A DNA stretch of 64,000 bases from DATLLN01 sp963720885 (GTDB lineage Bacteria; Actinomycetota; Thermoleophilia; Gaiellales; JAICJC01): positions 62,001-126,000 of the forward strand of contig CAVRGW010000006.1 of assembly GCA_963720885.1 (NCBI GenBank). The letters are read 5' to 3'. A program made the position numbers and the translations under genes. Shown here one piece after another: positions 42,469 through 50,722 of this stretch. The notes beneath the pieces are model-generated. The model searched no databases. It worked only from the letters and a program-made list of their open reading frames with translations, and had not been told where the DNA came from. How positions within the stretch are numbered: position 1 is the stretch's first letter; every line of letters begins with the position of its first letter.

Positions 42469-44220
42469 CTATCGGACCGCCTGGCCGAGATCGATGAGCC
42501 CGGCGCCGTAGGCGTCGGAGTCCGAGATCGCCGGCCCGCCCAGGTGGCAGTAGCCACTGGTGCAGCGGTCGGGGTAGAGCGCCGTCAGGTCGCCCTTCGA
42601 CATGTCGCCCGCCGACAGGCCGGGCGTCAGGTTGTGCGGATGGGTCGTGCTCGCCGTCAGCTTGGCGATCAGCTGCGCCGGCCCCCAGCTGGGGTGCACG
42701 CTCTTGATCAGGGCCAGATCGGCCGCCACGTGCGGGGCCGCCATCGACGTGCCCTGGATCGTGGAGTAGCACTGGTTCGGCGGGAAGCCGGTCCCCGCCG
42801 GGAACGTCGCGCAGGGGATCTCCTGCGCGTAGTTCGACGTGGTCGAGAACACCTGGTAGGCGTTCGTGCCGTCGGCCGTCGTGAACGGGAAGCCCGGCGT
42901 GCCGCCGCGATCCCAGACCGGCAGGTTGAACTTGCGCGCCCCACCGGGTGCGGCGACCGTGATCGCCGGCCCGTAGTTCGAGTAGTAGGAGAGCTGGTTC
43001 TGTCCACCGACGCCGAAGGAGGCGTGGCGATCGCTGACCGGCTTGCACGTCGCGCTCGGATCCTCGGGATCGAGGCCCGGGCAGTTCGCCGACGGCGCGG
43101 CGACGACACGGCCGGTGGCCGCGACGTTCACGTAGCCGGGCACGCCGCCGGGCGACGTGTACAGGCCGAACGGGTCGACGTGATCGTCACCCGGTGTGGT
43201 CAGGAAGCCATGCGAGACGACCTTTCCACCCGTGGCGACGCGGACGTGATCATTGCCCGCCGAGGCGACGATCGTCGTGCCGTTGGTCAGCGCGTACTGG
43301 GCGACGTCCTGGTAGAGCTTGAACGTCGCGTCCTGCGCCGGGTCGCTGCGGTCGGTGAAACCGCCGAACGAGATGTTGACGACATCGACGCCGTGGTCGG
43401 CGGCCCAGATGAACGCGGAGATCAGCTCCGAGTCGTACGCGCTGCCGCACCACTGGGAGATCTTCAGCGCGACCAGCCGGACGTTGGGCGCCAGACCGTT
43501 GGTGCCGACGCCGTTGGTGGCGGCGCCGATCGCCCCGCCGATCCAGCTGCCGTGCCCGTTGAAGTCGAGGTTCGGCTTGACGCCGAACTCGTCCGCCAGC
43601 TCCTTGTCGGACACGCCGAACTCGGACTTGCAGATCTGCGGCTGCTCGGTCGTGGTGAAGTTGACCACCGAGTCGACCTTCGTCCGCAGGTCGCGATGCG
43701 TGTAGTCGAGCCCGGTGTCCGCCACCGCGACGGTCACGTTCTTGCTGCCCCGGGTGACCTGCCACGCGCTGGGCGCGTTGATCCGGTCGTAGTTCCAGAG
43801 CAGCCCCGGCAGGTGGTACGCCGGGTCGGCGACCACGGCCGAGCTGAGCTTCGCGAACGGCCCGGCGACGGTGCTCCGCATCTGCGCCGCCATCGTCCGC
43901 GCCTGCTCGGGCGGCAGAATCCGCTTGATGCCGTCACGGCCGACCCCGAGCACGCCCGGCTGGGCGGCCAGCGCGGCCCGGTCGGCCTCGGTGCCGCTGA
44001 CCACCACCACCCGCCCGCCGTCCATCGACGCCAGCACGTCCGCCCCCATCGTCTGAGCGGTCGCGCGCAGCGCGGTCGACGACGTGGCGGGCTTCATCAC
44101 CACCACGTACCGATGCGTGGCACCTTTCGCCGCCATGGCGCTTCCCGACGACGCCGCCAGGGCGACGACGGCCACGGAAGCCGCCAAGGCCCACCAACAG
44201 CCCTTCCGGACACGGTTCAC
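42469..44220 (-). CDS. secreted subtilisin-like (S8) serine peptidase
   Basis: A 583-residue exported protease: signal peptide (about 1-31, ending SAMA), an I9-like propeptide (about 35-100, RYVVVMK start), and the S8 domain with catalytic Asp168 (VAVADTGLDYTH), His223 (DFNGHGSWIG) and Ser492 (IQGTSMAAPHVA). A long insertion with Cys pairs (about 395-470) sits before the Ser motif. The C-terminus carries further Cys residues (RCTSGYCH). GTG start at 44220 with GGGGGAGG upstream. It degrades extracellular protein; nothing indicates a specific target. Confidence 0.92.
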   Translation of the reverse strand: MNRVRKGCWWALAASVAVVALAASSGSAMAAKGATHRYVVVMKPATSSTALRATAQTMGADVLASMDGGRVVVVSGTEADRAALAAQPGVLGVGRDGIKRILPPEQARTMAAQMRSTVAGPFAKLSSAVVADPAYHLPGLLWNYDRINAPSAWQVTRGSKNVTVAVADTGLDYTHRDLRTKVDSVVNFTTTEQPQICKSEFGVSDKELADEFGVKPNLDFNGHGSWIGGAIGAATNGVGTNGLAPNVRLVALKISQWCGSAYDSELISAFIWAADHGVDVVNISFGGFTDRSDPAQDATFKLYQDVAQYALTNGTTIVASAGNDHVRVATGGKVVSHGFLTTPGDDHVDPFGLYTSPGGVPGYVNVAATGRVVAAPSANCPGLDPEDPSATCKPVSDRHASFGVGGQNQLSYYSNYGPAITVAAPGGARKFNLPVWDRGGTPGFPFTTADGTNAYQVFSTTSNYAQEIPCATFPAGTGFPPNQCYSTIQGTSMAAPHVAADLALIKSVHPSWGPAQLIAKLTASTTHPHNLTPGLSAGDMSKGDLTALYPDRCTSGYCHLGGPAISDSDAYGAGLIDLGQAVR

Positions 44221-44406
44221 GAGAACCTCCCCCTGTAAGACCCCCGGCGTCCGATCGCAACGAGCACCGGCTCGACCGGATTTGACCAGACCACGTCAAC
44301 CCCGTCAAGGCGGCCGTCCGCCGGATCACCCGGCTCCGCCGCCGACTGCGATCTCAGGGGGTACATGAAAAGCGGGGGACCGGCGCAACCACGCCGATCC
44401 CCCGTA

Positions 44407-44480
44407 TCGGGGCGCCGAGATTTGAACTCGGGACCTCACCGACCCGAACGGTGCGCGCTACCAGGCTGCGCCACGCCCCG
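44407..44480 (-). tRNA. tRNA-Pro (anticodon CGG)
   Basis: The minus strand folds into a full cloverleaf: acceptor CGGGGCG with CGCCCCG, D arm GCGC-AGCCTGGTA-GCGC, anticodon arm CACCG-TTCGGGT-CGGTG (anticodon CGG), variable AGGTC and T arm CCGAG-TTCAAAT-CTCGG, discriminator A. CCA is not encoded. A GATAAT hexamer (44492-44497) lies 12 bases upstream and could be its -10, inside the stop region of the upstream gene. Confidence 0.96.
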
Positions 44481-44492
44481 GAGAGCCTGGGA

Positions 44493-44780
44493 TTATCGCA
44501 CAGGCGGTGTGCCCGGCCCGCCGCTGCGCCGGTCTCGTTCGGCGCAGTAGGCCTCGAACCGCTGCAGGTTGCGCAGCCAGCGGCGCATGGCGTCGACCTC
44601 GATCTCGAGGATCATCCGGTCGAGCTCGAAGGTCAGCAGCGCGGCCTCGATGTCGCGCTCGATGCGCGTGCGCAGGCCGCGCACGTCGACGACCTCCAGC
44701 CGCTCCACGCAGCGGCTGTCCGCATCCGGCAGGTGCGGAGCGATCCGCACGTCCAGCTCATCACGACCCATGTCGTGCAC
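44493..44780 (-). CDS. helical hypothetical protein upstream of tRNA-Pro
   Basis: A 95-residue charged protein, not recognised. After a short variable start (MGRDELDVRIAPHL) the centre is a long amphipathic helix region (RTRIERDIEAALLTFELDRMILEIEVDAMRRWLRNL, in parts) that could form a coiled coil. The GTG at 44780 has GGAGGA at good spacing; the ATG at 44771 is the alternative. The stop is 12 bases from the tRNA gene, so the two may be transcribed together. Confidence 0.65.
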   Translation of the reverse strand: MHDMGRDELDVRIAPHLPDADSRCVERLEVVDVRGLRTRIERDIEAALLTFELDRMILEIEVDAMRRWLRNLQRFEAYCAERDRRSGGPGTPPVR

Positions 44781-44861
44781 GTTCGTCCTCCGGGGCCCCC
44801 CGCGCAAGGGGGTGGGTGGGCCAGTCACCCCACCCGTTCGGGCGGGTAGACTCGCCGGGGG

Positions 44862-45608
44862 ATGGCCGGACGGGACGCGATCGTCGAGTTCTGCAACCAG
44901 CTGCTGGACATCGACAGCTACCCGGATGGGCTGCCGGTCGGTCTCCAGGTGCCGGGTGCGGAGGATGTGCAGACGCTGGTCACCGGCGTCTCCGCCTCGC
45001 TCGAGCTGTTCGGCCGGGCGGCGGAACTGGGCGCGCAGATGGTGCTCGTCCACCACGGCATGTTCTACGGCAGCGGCCCGTGGCCGCCGATCGACGCCCG
45101 CGAGAAGGCCCGCCTGAAGGCGCTGTTCGACGCCGACCTGTCGCTGGTCGCCTACCACCTGGCGCTGGACGCCCACCCCGAGGTGGGCAACAACGCGCTG
45201 CTCTGCGACCTGCTGGGAGCCGATGGGCTGGAGCGTTTCGGCGGCATCGGCTACCTGGGCACGTTCGACCCGCCGATCACGCTCGACGACCTGCTGGACA
45301 CGGTGCGGGCGGAGATCAAGCCCGACCCGCTGGTGTTCGCGGCGGGCCCGGAGCGAATCGTGCGGATCGCCGTGATCAGCGGCGCCGCGGCCGGATACGC
45401 CCAGCCGGCGGCCGACGCCGGCGCGGACTGCTTCCTCACCGGCGAGCCGAAGGAGCAGGTGATGAACGAGGCGCGCGAGGCCGGCATCCACTTCGTCGCG
45501 GCGGGCCACTACGCCACCGAGGTGTTCGGCGTGCGGGCGCTGGGCGACCTGCTGGCGGAGCGGTTCGGCATCGAGCACCGGTTCGTCGACCTGCCCAATC
45601 CGGTCTGA
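44862..45608 (+). CDS. NIF3-like dinuclear metal-centre protein (GTP cyclohydrolase I type 2 family)
   Basis: A 248-residue NIF3/DUF34 protein. Metal ligands are seen in MVLVHHGMFYG (HHG), AYHLALDAHPEVGNN (Asp and the PxxGNN block) and the C-terminal GHYATEVFGVRAL (His/Glu). LTGEPKEQ is the conserved GE before it. Proposed roles in the family include metal insertion and cyclohydrolase-like activity; none can be fixed here. It is compact, without the PII-like insert found in longer homologues. A 6-base hairpin (45609-45624) follows directly after the stop. Confidence 0.9.
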   Translation: MAGRDAIVEFCNQLLDIDSYPDGLPVGLQVPGAEDVQTLVTGVSASLELFGRAAELGAQMVLVHHGMFYGSGPWPPIDAREKARLKALFDADLSLVAYHLALDAHPEVGNNALLCDLLGADGLERFGGIGYLGTFDPPITLDDLLDTVRAEIKPDPLVFAAGPERIVRIAVISGAAAGYAQPAADAGADCFLTGEPKEQVMNEAREAGIHFVAAGHYATEVFGVRALGDLLAERFGIEHRFVDLPNPV

Positions 45609-45688
45609 CCGATCCTCCGATCGGGGCAGGCGCATCGGCCGCCGGCACGCTACCTTCGGAGTCGACCCTCTCCCGCTCCGGAGGATCA

Positions 45689-46150
45689 GTGACCCCCGAA
45701 CCCGACCCCGTCTTCGACCTTCAGCTGACCACGCTGCAGCTCTCCGAGGTGCGCCGCCTGGAGCGGACGTACCAGAGTGAGTGGCTGCCGCACGGCGCCC
45801 GGCTCGTCCGCGGCGGCGTCGGCATGGAGCCCAGCGGCGACCTGTCGGGCTGGGTGGCGTACGCCAACAGCGAGACCGACCTGCAGCTCCCCAGCTGGCC
45901 GGAGTGGACGGTGCCGGCGCGCCTCGACGACGTGTTCCCGGCCTCCGTCGAGGTGGTCGGCGTGTACCACGGCGGCGAGTGGCGGCGGGCCGTGGGGGCG
46001 GTCAACGCCCGGCTCGCGGACGAGTCCCGCAACCGCGGCGGGATCGCCGCCGACCTGGTCGAGCGGGCCTGGCTGACGCTCCGCCAGCGCGACCACGCGG
46101 AGCAGTTCCGGCAGGCGCAGTGGGAGTTTCGGCACGGCCCCGCCGCGTAG
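45689..46150 (+). CDS. hypothetical protein
   Basis: A 153-residue soluble protein that I do not recognise. It alternates Trp-rich strands (WLPHGARLV, GWVAYAN, WPEWTVPARL, GGEWRRAVGAV) and a helical C-terminus (DLVERAWLTLRQRDHAEQFRQAQWEF). The GTG at 45689 has GGAGG five bases upstream, supporting this start over any in-frame upstream codon. Lies between the NIF3 gene and the attenuator/small RNA; its stop is 11 bases before the strong promoter of the latter. Confidence 0.65.
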   Translation: MTPEPDPVFDLQLTTLQLSEVRRLERTYQSEWLPHGARLVRGGVGMEPSGDLSGWVAYANSETDLQLPSWPEWTVPARLDDVFPASVEVVGVYHGGEWRRAVGAVNARLADESRNRGGIAADLVERAWLTLRQRDHAEQFRQAQWEFRHGPAA

Positions 46151-46161
46151 CCTCGGCCGCG

Positions 46162-46190
46162 TTGACGTCATCCGTAGCGGCCGCTACGAT
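46162..46190 (+). promoter_or_regulatory. strong promoter for the small RNA/attenuator
   Basis: TTGACG (46162-46167) and TACGAT (46185-46190) are exactly 17 bases apart, the best sigma-70-like promoter in this part of the window. Initiation would fall at about 46197. Confidence 0.6.
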
Positions 46191-46196
46191 TGGCAC

Positions 46197-46290
46197 ATGG
46201 ACTTGCGATGGGAGCGGGCCTGAATGCCCGTGAAGACCACCGACGGAAGGGCCGACTGACCCACCTGGCGCGCGCGCCGGTGGGTTTTTT
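46197..46290 (+). ncRNA. candidate 94-base small RNA or attenuator leader with octapeptide frame
   Basis: Between the promoter and a textbook terminator lies about 94 bases. It starts with a leaderless frame encoding MDLRWERA (46197-46223, TGA), overlaps a small hairpin CGGGC-CTGAAT-GCCCG and ends with the terminator at 46260-46290. The layout (promoter, short peptide frame, hairpins, terminator, then a gene) is that of a transcription attenuator; equally it could be an independent small RNA. It does not show the GGAAG/AGCAGCC core of SRP RNA. Confidence 0.45.
46260..46290 (+). terminator. intrinsic terminator upstream of the 54-residue gene
   Basis: CCCACC-T-GGCGCG with CGCGCC-GGTGGG forms a 12-base-pair stem, followed by TTTTTT. 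The only hairpin in the window with a perfect T tract. It lies 36 bases before the start of the next small gene, so read-through would control that gene. Confidence 0.85.
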
Positions 46291-46326
46291 GTTGGCCAAA
46301 CGTCCCGAACCGGAGGAGATCGAGGA

Positions 46327-46491
46327 ATGGCGAACCACCTGACGCCCGAAGAGCTTTCGAAGGAGATGAATCTGAAGCGCGAGGACGTCATACGCCTGTG
46401 TCACGAGAACTGCATTCCGATCTACCACGGCAAGATCGACAAGACGCTGTTCGCGGCGGTGCGCGAGGAGATCGTTCTGACCTCGCACTGA
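46327..46491 (+). CDS. 54-residue DNA-binding-like small protein
   Basis: Begins MANHLTPEELSKEMNL with GGAGGAG ten bases and GAGG one base upstream of the ATG. The sequence LTPEELSKEMNLKREDVIRLCHE has the helix-turn-helix look of excisionase/MerR-N or sigma region 4 fragments; two Cys (CHENC) are close together. Not assigned to a known family. It stands alone between two strong terminators (46260-46290 and 46505-46536), which argues that it is a real single gene with its own regulated message. Confidence 0.65.
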   Translation: MANHLTPEELSKEMNLKREDVIRLCHENCIPIYHGKIDKTLFAAVREEIVLTSH

Positions 46492-46504
46492 GCGGGCGTC
46501 TGCG

Positions 46505-46536
46505 AGCGGGCGGACGGGTTTTGCCCTCCGCCCGCT
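46505..46536 (+). terminator. terminator after the 54-residue gene
   Basis: AGCGGGCGGA-C-GGG pairs with CCC-TCCGCCCGCT (one bulged C), loop TTTTG, followed by TGTGTACTTAA. It ends 30 bases before the ATG of the carboxypeptidase gene. Confidence 0.7.
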
Positions 46537-46565
46537 TGTGTACTTAAGGGACTGCTCTCCGCCGC

Positions 46566-47834
46566 ATGCACCTCCGCCGTCTCCTCGCAGCCAGCCTGAT
46601 CGTGCTCCTCGCCATGCCGGCAGAGGCCGGCGCGACCACGGTGGGCAACAAGATCGCCCGGACGGCGGCCGCCGCCGGCTATGGCGGCCCCGGCACCGCG
46701 TTCGCCGTCTTCGACGCGACCGGCGGGCGCTGGCTGTACGTCAACGACGGCGAGCGTGCGCTGAAGCCGGCGTCCAACATGAAGCTGACCACCACCGCGG
46801 CGGCGCTCGGCAGGATCGGCATCTCCGGCCGGCTGACGACGCGGGTCTACTACACCGGGAGCCGCAGCGGCTCGACGCTCAACGGCAACATCTGGCTGAT
46901 CGGCGGCGGCGACCCGTCGCTCTCCACCAGCGACTACTCGGCCAAACGGTTCGGCGGCGCGTCGGCCATTCTCGGCGACCTGGCGCAGGCGGTGCGATCG
47001 GCCGGCATCCGCCGGGTCAACGGGCGCGTGTTCGGCGACGGTACGAAGTTCGACGCCGTCCACGTCGGCCCGCTGTGGAAGCCGGAGTACCGGATCGACT
47101 GCCCGCCGATCTCCGGCCTCTCGGTGAACGAGGACTGGGTGCGGTACGGGTCGACGTTCTCGTACAACAAGCCGACCCTCCGCTCGGCCTCGGCGTTCCG
47201 CTCGTCGCTGATCTCCCACGGCGTGTCCGTCTCCGGCCCCGCCGACGTGCACGCCAAGCCGGCCGGCGCGGGGGCGCTGCTCGGCTCCGTCACCTCACCG
47301 CCGATGTACCGGCTGGTGCTGCAGATGAACCTGCCGTCCGACAACTACTACGCCGAGGTGCTGAACAAGGACATCGCCGTCGCCCGCGGGCTGAAGGGCA
47401 CGACGGCGAACGGCCGCTACGTCACCCGCCGCTACCTGCAGTCGCTGCGCGTGAACACGAAGAACTGGCGGCTCTACGACGGCTCCGGCCTGTCGCTGGG
47501 CGACCGGCTGACGGCCCAGGGCATCGTCAGCATGATCAACCACGTGCGCATGCAGCCGTACGGCTTCTGGTTCCGCAACTCGCTGCCCACAGCCGGCGTC
47601 AGCGGCACGCTGTCAGACCGCATGCGCACCGGCCCGGCGCACGGCAACGCCCGGGCCAAGACCGGGACGCTGCGCGACGCCTCCGCGCTGTCCGGCTACG
47701 TCACCGCCGCCAACGGGCACAACATCCTGTTCTCGATCATCATGAACCACGGCCCCGACCTGAACATCAGCAGCGCGCGGGCGCTGCAGGACCGCGTCGT
47801 GCAGCTGCTCGCCGGCTCGCGGCCGTCGGCCTAG
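46566..47834 (+). CDS. dacB: D-alanyl-D-alanine carboxypeptidase/endopeptidase, PBP4 (DacB) family S13
   Basis: A 422-residue penicillin-binding protein with signal peptide (about 1-23) and all three motifs in S13 order: SxxK at Ser70-Lys73 (PASNMKLTTT), SxN in PSDNYYAE and KTG in RAKTGTLRD. The long insert between the first two motifs (about 75-285) is the PBP4 signature. It trims or cleaves peptidoglycan cross-bridges outside the membrane. Overlaps the convergent ligA gene by four bases. Confidence 0.92.
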   Translation: MHLRRLLAASLIVLLAMPAEAGATTVGNKIARTAAAAGYGGPGTAFAVFDATGGRWLYVNDGERALKPASNMKLTTTAAALGRIGISGRLTTRVYYTGSRSGSTLNGNIWLIGGGDPSLSTSDYSAKRFGGASAILGDLAQAVRSAGIRRVNGRVFGDGTKFDAVHVGPLWKPEYRIDCPPISGLSVNEDWVRYGSTFSYNKPTLRSASAFRSSLISHGVSVSGPADVHAKPAGAGALLGSVTSPPMYRLVLQMNLPSDNYYAEVLNKDIAVARGLKGTTANGRYVTRRYLQSLRVNTKNWRLYDGSGLSLGDRLTAQGIVSMINHVRMQPYGFWFRNSLPTAGVSGTLSDRMRTGPAHGNARAKTGTLRDASALSGYVTAANGHNILFSIIMNHGPDLNISSARALQDRVVQLLAGSRPSA

Positions 47835-49831
47835 GCCGACCGGCGTGGCACTGCGCTGTACAGCTCGTCCAGCGTGACGACCGGCACGCCCAGCTTGACC
47901 GCCTTGTCCCGCTTCGAGCCGCCGCCCTCGCCGGCCACCACGTAGTCCGTCTTCTTGGAGACCGAGTCGGTGACCTTTGCCCCCTGCTCGGCCAGATGGT
48001 CGCGGATCGAGTCGCGCGTGTAGCCCTCGATGCTGCCGGTGACGACCACGGTCAGGCCGCTCAGCGGGCCATCGACGGGCGCCGCGGTGGCTCGCTTCGG
48101 GCCGCTCAGGGTGACGCCCGCCTCGCGCAGACCGGCCACCACCGCCAGATGATCCTCGTCGACCAGCCAGCCGGCCACCGCCTCGGCGATCACCGGGCCG
48201 ATTCCCTCGACCTCGGCGATCTCCTCGGTGCTTGCCGCCTCCAGCGCGTCGATCGATCCGAAGTGGTCGGCCAGCAGCTGGGCCGTCACCGAGCCGACGT
48301 GGGTGATGCCGAGCGCGAACAGCACGTGGCCGAACGGCCGCCCCTTCGACGCCTCGATCGCGGAGATCACGTTCTCGGCCGACCTCTCCTGGAACCCGTC
48401 GAGGCCCAGCAGGTCGTCGGCGGTCAGCCGGTACAGGTCGGGCGGTGTCGCGATCAGGCTCTCGTCCAGCAGCCGGCGGATCAGTTTGTCGCCCACGCCG
48501 TCGATGTCCATCGCCCCACGGCTGACGAAGTGCTTGAGCCACTCGTAGCCCTTGGCCGGGCAGCTCGGGTTCGGGCAGCGGTGCATGACCTCGCCCTCCG
48601 GCTTGACCACCGGCGTGTCGCACACCGGGCAGCGGGCGGGCATCTTCCACGGCCGGCCACGCTTGACGCCGTCCTCCAGGTGCGGCCCGACCACCTGCGG
48701 GATCACGTCGCCCGCGCGCTGGAGGATCACCGTGTCGCCCTCGCGGATGTCCTTGCGGTTGATGTCCTCCTCGTTGTGCAGCGTCGCCAGTGAGACGGTG
48801 ACGCCGCCGACGACCACCGGCTCCAGCACGGCGTACGGGTTGAGCGCGCCGGTTCGGCCGACGTTGACGCCGATGTGCTCGAGCTTGGTCAGCACCGTGG
48901 TCGGTGCGAACTTGAAAGCGATCGCCCAGCGCGGGTCGCGGGCGACGAAGCCGAGCCGCGCCTGCTGGGCGAAGCTGGACACCTTGACCACCGCGCCGTC
49001 GATGTCGTAGTCGAGCTCGGCCCGCCGGCCCTCCCAGGCGCGGCACGCCTCGAGCGCCGTCTCCACCGTGTCGTGCAGCTCGGTGTGCTCGTTCACCCGG
49101 AAGCCCTGGTCGCGCATCCACTGCAGCGCCTCCCAGTGCGAGTCGAGGCCGAGCGAATTGGCGCCGAGCCCGTAGATGAACACCGTCAGCGGGCGGGTCG
49201 CGGTGATCTTCGGATCCTTCTGCCGCAGTGACCCGGCGGCCGAGTTGCGCGGGTTCATGAACGTCTTCTTGCCGGCGGCGGCCTGCTCGGCGTTCACCTG
49301 CTCGAAGCCGGACAGCGTCAGGTAGACCTCGCCGCGCACCTCGACCTCGCCGGTCTCGGGGATGCGCAGCGGGATCGAACGGATCGTCCGCAGATTGGCC
49401 GTCACGTCCTCGCCGGTGGTGCCGTCGCCCCGGGTGGCGCCGCGCACGAACACGCCGTCGCGGTAGAGCAGCGAGATCGCCAGCCCGTCGATCTTCGGCT
49501 CGGTGACCAGCTGGAATGGCTCGTCGCCGATCCCCCGCTTCACGCGCTCCGCCCACTCCCCGAACTCCTGCTCGTTGCGGGCGTTGGCCAGCGAGAGCAT
49601 GGGCTGCAGGTGCTGCACCGACGCGAACCCGCCCGAGGGCGCGGCGCCGACGCGGAGGGTCGGCGAGTCCGGCGTGACCAGCGACGGATCGTCAGCCTCG
49701 AGCTGCTGCAGCTCGCGTATCAGCTCGTCGTACTCGGCATCCGACATGCTCGGGTCGTCGAGCACGTGGTAGCGGTGGTTGGCGTCGTTCAGCCGCGCCC
49801 GCAGCTCGGCCGCCCGCTCTTCGCCGCTCAC
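47831..49831 (-). CDS. ligA: NAD-dependent DNA ligase
   Basis: A 666-residue LigA. Domains in order: Ia NAD-binding helices (1-60, YHVLDDPSMSDAEYD), adenylation domain with Lys113 in EPKIDG, OB fold with the TRGDG-type loop, a Cys4 zinc finger (CPVC and CPNPSC), tandem HhH (FHVxxALG-like VLFALGITHVG) and C-terminal BRCT (GLTVVVTGSIEGYTRD). It seals nicks in replication and repair using NAD+. I chose the GTG at 49831, overlapping the stop of the HAD gene; the longer frame adds non-family residues. Confidence 0.96.
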   Translation of the reverse strand: MSGEERAAELRARLNDANHRYHVLDDPSMSDAEYDELIRELQQLEADDPSLVTPDSPTLRVGAAPSGGFASVQHLQPMLSLANARNEQEFGEWAERVKRGIGDEPFQLVTEPKIDGLAISLLYRDGVFVRGATRGDGTTGEDVTANLRTIRSIPLRIPETGEVEVRGEVYLTLSGFEQVNAEQAAAGKKTFMNPRNSAAGSLRQKDPKITATRPLTVFIYGLGANSLGLDSHWEALQWMRDQGFRVNEHTELHDTVETALEACRAWEGRRAELDYDIDGAVVKVSSFAQQARLGFVARDPRWAIAFKFAPTTVLTKLEHIGVNVGRTGALNPYAVLEPVVVGGVTVSLATLHNEEDINRKDIREGDTVILQRAGDVIPQVVGPHLEDGVKRGRPWKMPARCPVCDTPVVKPEGEVMHRCPNPSCPAKGYEWLKHFVSRGAMDIDGVGDKLIRRLLDESLIATPPDLYRLTADDLLGLDGFQERSAENVISAIEASKGRPFGHVLFALGITHVGSVTAQLLADHFGSIDALEAASTEEIAEVEGIGPVIAEAVAGWLVDEDHLAVVAGLREAGVTLSGPKRATAAPVDGPLSGLTVVVTGSIEGYTRDSIRDHLAEQGAKVTDSVSKKTDYVVAGEGGGSKRDKAVKLGVPVVTLDELYSAVPRRSA

Positions 49832-50460
49832 GTGGCGACCACCTCGAGCGGCGTCTCGAACGTGTGGTTCGGCCACAGCTCGAGCAGGTCGTCCTTCGCG
49901 TGGAGCCCCCACAGCGCCGCGCCGGAGGCGACACCCGCAGCCCGCGCGGCGAGGATGTCGTATGGCGAGTCGCCGACGTAGATCGCGGCGTCCGGGCCGA
50001 CGTTCAGCCGCTCCAGCGCGTACAGGATCGGGTCAGGATCCGGCTTGTGGAGCTCCGTGTCGTCCACCGTCACGATCACCTCGAACGCCGGCCCGTAGCT
50101 GATCTGATCGAGCACCAGGTCGACCACGGAGCGCAGCTTCGACGTGACGATGCCCAGCCGGCGGCCGTCGTCGCGCAGGCGCATCAGCATCTCGGTGACG
50201 CCCTCGAATGGCCCTACCTCGTCCGCGTGGAGGGCCAGGCTGTGCTCGACGTAGACCCGGAAGAAGTCCTCGGCCCGGTCGCCGGCGACGTCGGCCGCGG
50301 CCTCCCGCAGCGTGCGAGAGAGGTTGGCCTCGACGACGTCGGCGGGCAACTCCTCGCCGAGCACCTCGAGCGCCGCGTGCCGGTAGCAGTCCAGGATCAC
50401 GCCGTGGGTGTCCACCAGCGTGCCGTCGAAATCGAACAGCCAGACCGGGTAGGCGGGCAT
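49828..50460 (-). CDS. HAD superfamily phosphatase (PpaX/phosphoglycolate phosphatase-like)
   Basis: A 210-residue HAD hydrolase: motif I DFDGTLVDT with nucleophile Asp10 and Asp12, a helical cap (about 18-85), motif II VTSK, motif III Lys in LHKPDPDP, and motif IV VGDSPYDILAARAAG. It belongs to the Gph/PpaX type of small-molecule phosphatases. It precedes ligA with a GTGA overlap. Confidence 0.9.
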   Translation of the reverse strand: MPAYPVWLFDFDGTLVDTHGVILDCYRHAALEVLGEELPADVVEANLSRTLREAAADVAGDRAEDFFRVYVEHSLALHADEVGPFEGVTEMLMRLRDDGRRLGIVTSKLRSVVDLVLDQISYGPAFEVIVTVDDTELHKPDPDPILYALERLNVGPDAAIYVGDSPYDILAARAAGVASGAALWGLHAKDDLLELWPNHTFETPLEVVAT

Positions 50461-50506
50461 CGCCCAATCCTAGTCAGGGCGATCTCGGGTGACGTATGGT
50501 CCGCCG

Positions 50507-50722
50507 ATGGCGCTCCTGGACGAGGCCCGATGGGAGTGGCACGCGGACGATCACCGATTCGAGAAGTACCTCGGCCGGCCGGCGCTGCGGCTCGGCCACG
50601 GGCTCGCCGCGATCCCCGATGCCGGGTTCGAGAACGGGGTGTTGGACGTCGACATGGCGATCGGCCCGGAACACAGCTTCTCGGGCTGGGGCGTCCAGGC
50701 GGCCCTCGAGCCGGAGACCTAG
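50507..50722 (+). pseudogene. truncated N-terminus of a beta-sandwich (LamG/DUF1080-like) protein
   Basis: A 71-residue frame from ATG 50507: YLGRPALRLGHGLAAIP and FENGVLDVDMAIGPEHSFSGWGVQ look like the opening strands of a concanavalin-like domain of about 180-200 residues, but the frame stops at 50720 where the cupredoxin gene ends on the other strand. There is no continuation in other frames nearby. It is likely the remnant of a larger gene cut by a deletion; an in-frame GTG at 50489 could extend the start by six residues. Confidence 0.5.

Noticed and set aside
44871..44930. The plus-strand tRNA-like region after tRNA-Pro as a second tRNA
   Set aside because: It is the start of the NIF3 coding sequence and has no cloverleaf.
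46197..46290. SRP (4.5S) RNA or 6C RNA
   Set aside because: The conserved SRP apical loop is absent, and the hairpin loops do not carry the C runs of 6C RNA.
46538..48793. 751-residue plus-strand open frame over dacB and ligA
   Set aside because: It overlaps two well-supported genes in another frame and contains no motif; Arg/Pro/Ala-rich shadow.
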